From Cyclaneusma minus (lineage: Eukaryota; Ascomycota; Leotiomycetes; Marthamycetales; Marthamycetaceae), in assembly GCA_037179335.1 (NCBI GenBank), contig JAKZHN010000002.1, positions 744,001 through 808,000 on the forward strand: a DNA stretch of 64,000 bases, in the 5' to 3' direction. Under the pieces are notes generated by a model. The model ran no database searches, had not been told where the DNA came from, and saw only the letters and a program-made list of their open reading frames with translations. The first letter of the stretch is position 1; every line of letters starts with the position of its first letter. This document shows, in pieces, positions 58,536 to 64,000 of this stretch. A program made the translations under genes and the position numbers.

Positions 58536-59598
58536 ATGCCTTCGTTCACGGTTTTCAAGGGCAACAAGGAGGGCAAGATCTACGAGCAGTCTGTCACCAG
58601 AGAGCTCGGTGCCACTCAAGTTTTCGTCAAGACCACCCACTCCGGTCTCTGCGGAACCGATGAGCACTACAAGAATGCCGATATGGGCCTCGGCCACGAG
58701 GGTGTCGGAGTCGTTGAGGTACGTTGGCGAACGATTCGATGGTTCCCAATCCCATTTCCCCAAGTCCCCAAACTAACACCCTTTTCAGGAAGTCGGCAGC
58801 GCTGTCACCATCCTCAAGAAGGGCGACATCGTCGGCTGGGGCTACCAACACAACTCCTGCGGCCACTGTAAGCAATGCTTAACCGGCTACGAGACCCTCT
58901 GCCCTGAGCGCGCCATGTACGGCTACAACAACCTCGACCAAGGTTCATTTTCCTACGGCGCCGTCTGGGAGTCCACCTTCCTGTTCAAGGTCCCATCTGC
59001 CATCTCCCCTGAACACGCCGCACCCCTGATGTGCGGCGGCGCCACCGTCTACAACGCTCTTTCCGACTTTGGCATCCGCCCCGCCCACCGCGTCGGCATC
59101 TTGGGAATCGGTGGCCTGGGTCACCTCGCCATCCAATTCGCCGCCAAGATGGGCTGCCAGGTCGTCGTCTTCTCCTCCACGGAGTCCAAGAAGGCCGAAG
59201 CGCTTTCCCTCGGCGCGACCGAATTCCACGCCACTAAGGACGTCAAGGACCTTTCCAGTACCACCGCACCTATCGATGCTCTGCTCGTTTGCGCAAGCGT
59301 CCAGCCCGACTGGGCGCAATTCCTGCCCATCCTGGCACCCAACGCCACCATCTTCCCGCTGACCGTGTCGATGGACAACTTTGTTATCCCATACATGCCT
59401 TTGATCACCAGCCAGCTGCGCATTCAGGGCTCCCTGGTGGCAGCACGCCAGGTGCATCGCGAGATGTTGGAGTTTGCGGCTGTGCACGGAATCAAGCCTA
59501 TGGTTGAGAAGTTCCCCATGAGCGTGGATGGTATTGAGGCGGCTTATAAGAAGCTGGGGGAGGGTAAGATGAGATACCGTGGTGTTTGCTGCGTTTAA
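58536..59598 (+). CDS. Zinc-dependent alcohol dehydrogenase (MDR family, CAD/ADH6-like), two exons
   Basis: Exons 58536-58718 and 58789-59598 (70-nt intron, CTAAC branch, TTCAG acceptor) give 330 residues. Catalytic zinc ligands are visible as Cys39 in GLCGTDEHY and His54-Glu55 in GHEGVGVVE, with the third ligand in PLMCGGATVYNAL. The structural zinc site has four cysteines at 85, 88, 91 and 99 (CGHCKQCLTGYETLC). The Rossmann motif GILGIGGLGHLAIQFA follows. A Ser pair after the second strand (VVFSSTESKK) suggests NADPH preference, as in cinnamyl-alcohol/ADH6-type enzymes; this is inferred. It probably reduces aldehydes in the cytosol. No partner genes are adjacent. Confidence 0.9.
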
Positions 59599-61624
59599 GC
59601 GCGGGGAATGGGATGAGGAATAGAACGGATTTGGTCTGGAATGGTTGGCTTTCTGAGCGCGGTGCTTTTATCTGGGTTTAGATGGAGCATTTAGATGGAT
59701 CTAGACAAAAGATTAATGGGAATCACGAACCACTCCTGAAGCATATCGCAGTCTTCCTCCCAAACTTGCTTCTACTCAACCGCCGGTTCCGTGGTTCATC
59801 GGATTTTAACCTTGGGTTTGGGACTTTGTTGCATGTCGGTACAGATTCTGCATTTGGCCTTTCTGCATTTGGCCAGCTTTGCGTTGGTCTTGTGCTTCGT
59901 GATTGGGGGTCAGATCTGATCATACCTAGGCTAGAGGATGGACATCTGCCCTCTTATACCTTATCCATGGGGAGGTCCATGGCTCTAACCAACGACTCCG
60001 ATAGGGGCCACTGTCGAATCCGCAGGGGTCAGGGGGTTTTCAAGTATTGAGAAGTGAGGTTAAACTTCAAGCTGTGCCTCGACCAGGATCTCCACATCTG
60101 CCAGTCATACTTTAGTTCCCGCCGCCGCTGGCCCGAAAACCCGTGCGAACATGGGTGCTCACTTACTCGCGAATGGCCTGATTATGATGAAAAAGGATTA
60201 GCAGCTGGTTCCACCTCTAACCCAAACTTAGAAAACCTGGAACTGGTGAGCCAAGACCATGCTATTCGTTCGATTGTGTCTGTATTTTCGAGAATACTAT
60301 CTAAGTACATATCAAAAGAGCTGAGGACTCAGACAGCTCTCAGGGTTTCCAGAGACAGTACTGTATTCCCTACTTCCTCTTCTGGCCGAAAATGGACGAG
60401 CGGAACTTACCTATGTAAGATATAGATAGGATACCCCCTAAACCAAGTCATGCCCCAGCCTGGCCCGCAACCTTGTATCCACCGTGCTCAGATCAGCCCA
60501 TCTGCCGTGAATTGGCATCAATTGATGTTACTGAATTTGATCTCTAGTTCCTTTGAATATCCCAGGACCCAGATTCATTGCATGACCATGTGACGATCTC
60601 AGATCTACGCATAGTCGTAGATCTCGCGAGATGTCTATGTTCATGTTCAATTAAGCTTAAATTTAAGCATGTGAACTGGGTCCCCGCATGTCTGGGTGGA
60701 CAGGGGCACCTTGGTTGGTAAGCACGCTAAGTTGCTGATCCTGGGGTAGTTGTGAAATCTGGTGTGGAAAAACGAGCACGGGGGAACCTGTGTGGGTAGC
60801 GATTGGTGAAACGGTTTAGACCCCCTGCGGCACTGTCTCTTCTCCCTTCTTCCTAAAAATGTCGTTTCTTCTCTTTACCTTACCATATCAGCAAGTGTTA
60901 CAAGATGATCTGCAACTCTCCACTTAGATGAAATCCAAGATTCCTAGCGGGCATCTGGGATGCCGGGCATGTAATTTGTGCGGGTATTTGTCACATGACC
61001 TTCCCAGCACTGTGAATGATGCTGCTGTCATTGAACTACCTTTGCCGTCGTCATTAGTCCATCGTGCCGCTGTCGGTCTCTGTTGTGTTTGGCAAAGGCC
61101 CAGGACTTCCTGAAGGAGGCTTCTGCTAGATGAGACTTCAGGGATCAACGGCGACAGAAAGTCAACAAAGTCAATATGAGAGATTTGGGTGAAACAAAAC
61201 TCAGTTGTACGGAATGCCTCATATGAAGTTCAAGTTGTCAAATTGCATACAAATACAAGTAAGTAAAAGCCGAATCCCATTATCATAGAGCCATACGAGC
61301 CAGAAATCTTAGATACCTAAGCAAAAACAAGTGAAATACATTTGAAATGGTCACAAAGATCGCAATCCAGCTCCATTACCGGCGGGGTGACGGGAGACCA
61401 TACAGGTCTTCCTCGCTTGTTGTCTCGTTTGCCGACTTGACTTTCACGGCTGGCGGCAGAGTTTGATTGTCATCGTTCATCAAGCTTGCGATGGATAGCT
61501 TGCTAATAATTGAGTGTAAGCGGCGGTATCACATGGGCGGGGGTGCTATTTTACCTAGAAGACTTGTTACTCTTTGGAATTGAGTAGTCCATCTGTTCCG
61601 GCCTGGGTACCGGCATATATGAAT
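59599..61624. other. Intergenic region after the alcohol dehydrogenase
   Basis: About 2.0 kb. No gene is supportable; short frames (59,682-60,050; 60,054-60,425) lack motifs and reliable starts. The area around 60,600-60,670 contains repeated agatct/tagatct and a ttaagcttaaatttaagc palindrome-like stretch. Confidence 0.4.
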
Positions 61625-62269
61625 TCAAGGTGTTTTCAAGCGGCGACTCCTCGATTCACTCCCTGGAAGCAAGTAATCAAGTGACGGTTTGAGCAAGTTC
61701 GGAGGGGCAAGTGATCGATCATTATCATCGTACATTTTCCCACCGTCGACAGCTAGAGGACCTTTCCTCGAGGCTCGCCGCTCAGACCGAGATGCATTTT
61801 CTCGCGTGTCAAGCTCTCTTTGTAGTCGATCCCGGTAAGCTTCCCCGTCGTAAAGATCGGGTTCTGAAGAGCGAGCGGGCCGGTAACTATCTATAGGGCC
61901 TCGGTATCGACGCTGGCGGCGTCCAGTTATTTCAGGCTGTTTCCCAATGCATTCCTCATCATAGAAGGCTCGAGGTGCTCGGGGGGCATCGAGTGGTGCT
62001 TTCTGCTGCTCGGTGGTTGAGTCTTTCTGCGGCTGAAGTTCCTCGGGTATCCCTTGAGACTGGTTCGATTCGAGTTCCAGGTTCTTGGAGGGTTGCGTGG
62101 GGGGGATCCCGGGATCCAACACTGGAGCCGATGTGTTTGAGGGCACTAAGGCGTCACGGTATGGGAGCTGTGGGGGCAATTTGGAGCTTTCCCCAGTTTC
62201 GGAGAGTCGGCGCCGCTTGCTTGTCATCCAGGCCTGTGCTGATTTCGCTAGACCTCGCAGCGAAGACAT
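61625..62269 (-). CDS. Unknown Arg/Ser/Pro-rich polypeptide, in phase with the upstream Hsp70-like gene
   Basis: An open frame of 214 codons from ATG 62269 (MSSLRGLAKSAQAWMTSKRRR). It is highly charged and probably disordered, with an RRQRRYRGP stretch and ELDTRENASRSERRASRKG. It starts six bases after the stop of the Hsp70-like frame and is in the same phase. This spacing is unusual for two separate eukaryotic genes, so it may be the C-terminal part of that protein, separated by a nonsense change or by a poor 42-nt intron (62313-62272, donor GTCGGG). No family recognised. Confidence 0.45.
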   Translation of the reverse strand: MSSLRGLAKSAQAWMTSKRRRLSETGESSKLPPQLPYRDALVPSNTSAPVLDPGIPPTQPSKNLELESNQSQGIPEELQPQKDSTTEQQKAPLDAPRAPRAFYDEECIGKQPEITGRRQRRYRGPIDSYRPARSSEPDLYDGEAYRDRLQRELDTRENASRSERRASRKGPLAVDGGKMYDDNDRSLAPPNLLKPSLDYLLPGSESRSRRLKTP

Positions 62270-62275
62270 TTCTGG

Positions 62276-64000
62276 TTACTCGGCTTCTTCAGCCGATTCT
62301 CTGTCATCCCGACCCCGTTTGACTGTGTTTAAATCCATGGAAGGATCTGTATATTCGCTCAAAGCGGAGGCAACATGGGAAACGTCGCAGCCAGAAAGCT
62401 CCTTGAAGTGCTCTTGCACGGGATTCGAGTCCCAAATCTTCTCTTTGTTGAAGTGGCGGATAGCTTTGCCGCCATCAGTCACAATGCTTTGGTGGTAGCA
62501 TCGGACGAGAAAATGACCGCTAAGATTCTGACCCTTGGCCATTATTTCGTAGAACAGTCTTTTTCTCCCACAGACTGATCTCCCCCATCTCTTCCCAACA
62601 CCTCCTAGTCCTCGTCGCCATTTGCAGCCAAATTCCATTGGCTTTCTTCGGATCTCTGCGGGTTGGCCGTCGGATCTCTTCAATCTTCCTCTAGCATTAC
62701 CAGAGGCATGTTCTGCTGTCCAGACTGTCTTGGTTTCGCCCTCGATATCCTCATTCGTGTTGACAAAAGATTCCTGGACAATCCAGTCGTCTCCGACTTT
62801 TTGGAAGTCACGGCATCGGAGGTCGACACCGTCGAGGCTTCGCAGCTCATTTGTCAAATTGGCAACACCTTTGGTGGTAAACCAATAGACGACCCTGTAC
62901 ATAAGACGGGAGTTCGGGTCGTTGGTGTATTCCAGCTCAGTTGGTATTTCAAAGTTGGCATATCGTCTCGGAAGATTCTGTCTCACTTCCTCCGTCCATG
63001 GTTCCAGGCACATGAATCCCCGATTCGCCCCTGAAATTCGAGTTCTCCAAATGTCTGCCTTCTGAGCCAGCGCAAGCGCAACACCCTTGGCAACTTGGGA
63101 CTCGCTTGGAAACCTGTCAGTACTGCAGCAGAAAGATAGCAAACATGGCACTAAGATATATACCTTTTCTGGGGCCACCAAGATTTTGCTTTGTCCGCAC
63201 CAGCTTCTTTCAGCGCGGTCTCCATTCTCGTCTTTACGTACTTGTTTAGATGGAGACCGCCAGCAAATATGATATGCTAGACAACATTAGACAAGGCGGC
63301 CACTCATCAACAAGGAATCTTACATTGACTGGCCTCCCTGTTGGGCCCTTGCTCACTCGGTTGATGAAGTCTTTGAGTTTCGCAATGTTTTGGTCCACCA
63401 AGTCATCAAAGCATTGCTGCAAGTCTTGGCTTTTGTTTCTCAGTGAACTCGGCCTGTGAAGTGGGAGCAACTAAGCTTACTACGAGAAATGTATTTGTTT
63501 GTTCGAAAATTGCCTAAAGTTGAACGAAAGGCCGGCCGCGAACTTTGTACCTGTGTGTTGATTGACGGAACCAAACACAAGTTTGCATTTCTTTTCGAAT
63601 CTTTCACAGATATGCGTAAGAGCATCAATCATCTCCTCGTCGCTCAGACCAATGGCTTTCAATTTCGGCTCGGCAAGACGGCTCACGTTCGCCGTAATGA
63701 CTAGTGATAACCACGTGAGCAATGGCTGTATCCAAAAGAATAAAGCAATACATACGCTCGGAGCCGGTATCAAGGCCTACACGACGGAGTCAGCTAAGTA
63801 TTCTGAGTCTCTGACGCTGAAGCATGGCCAAGGTCGCTGTGACTTACTCTCAGTTTCCAGCAGCTGATCAAGTTGAAGTGGTGACTTGCAGCGTACCGAC
63901 GAGGCCGCAAAACACGTCGTTCCACCCCCTCCATCTACGAAAATCAAGCTTTCATTTTCGGCAACGACATTTTGAAATTCACCATCATTTGATGACAAGT
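62276..64000 (-). CDS. Hsp70-like (actin-fold ATPase) protein, 3' part; 5' end outside window
   Basis: Proposed minus-strand exons are >64000-63848, 63776-63756, 63700-63484, 63429-63324, 63276-63164 and 63113-62276, all phase-consistent. The first visible exon has the phosphate-binding motif IFVDGGGGTT of the Hsp70/actin fold. Later SDEEMIDALTHICERFEKKCK, SQDLQQCFDDLVDQNIAKLKDFI and the adenosine-binding motif HIIFAGGLHLNKYVKTRM follow in normal order, and SQVAKGVALALAQ is the usual end of the ATPase domain. The C-terminal ~250 residues are not a canonical peptide-binding domain. This matches the large, poorly characterised family of fungal Hsp70-like (HSPA12-related) proteins. The 21-nt exon and the 54-nt intron with an AAAG acceptor are the least certain parts. 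Confidence 0.7.

Overview
The window comes from a filamentous ascomycete (Pezizomycotina-type) nuclear genome. The evidence is short introns of about 47-112 nt with GTRNGT-like donors, CTRAC branch motifs and YAG acceptors, the fungal gene content (fungal-type NACHT/ankyrin NLR, INO80, ARB1, RRP4, AP-3 mu, P450), and a very AT-rich repeat island that looks like repeat-induced point mutation (RIP). The species cannot be fixed from the sequence. I built gene models by matching exon phases and family motifs by eye.

Left gene-rich part (1-32,022): the 3' end of a POS5-type NAD(H) kinase; a four-exon lipid-droplet hydrolase (minus); a T5orf172/GIY-YIG-like protein; a five-exon NLR (fungal STAND N-terminal domain, NACHT, ankyrins); ARB1 ribosome-biogenesis ABC-F ATPase; the INO80 remodeller ATPase; an uncertain, possibly broken hypothetical gene; a five-exon cytochrome P450; AP-3 mu (minus); a 90-residue DMAC1/Dmo2-like protein; a multi-pass membrane protein (minus); and exosome subunit RRP4. 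Most are single-copy housekeeping genes. The NLR and P450 are the accessory-type genes.

Middle (32,023-55,052): an approximately 23-kb AT-rich island with no intact gene, which resolves into nested transposons. Its outer ends carry 16-bp terminal inverted repeats beginning CAG (15/16 identical) flanked by a perfect 8-bp duplication CTGGGAAT, as expected of a hAT-type insertion. Inside are two approximately 7.5-kb LTR elements in opposite orientation (LTRs about 226 bp; target duplications CTAGC/CTAGC and AGTAT/AATAT). Together they form a huge imperfect palindrome with a 3.2-kb spacer. One is inserted in a repeat whose uninterrupted copy survives at 54.24-54.44 kb, which gives an internal empty site. 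The sequence is heavily C-to-T/G-to-A mutated, and the surviving C is mostly in GpC.

Right part (55,053-64,000): about 3.5 kb with no supportable gene, then a two-exon zinc alcohol dehydrogenase with a visible TATA box, another gene-poor stretch, and on the minus strand the 3' part of a multi-exon Hsp70-like ATPase that runs off the window end. An additional reading frame continues in phase beyond its stop.

The genes do not form one obvious pathway. The noteworthy system is the nested transposon palindrome and its mutation pattern; the NLR is a candidate non-self recognition receptor.
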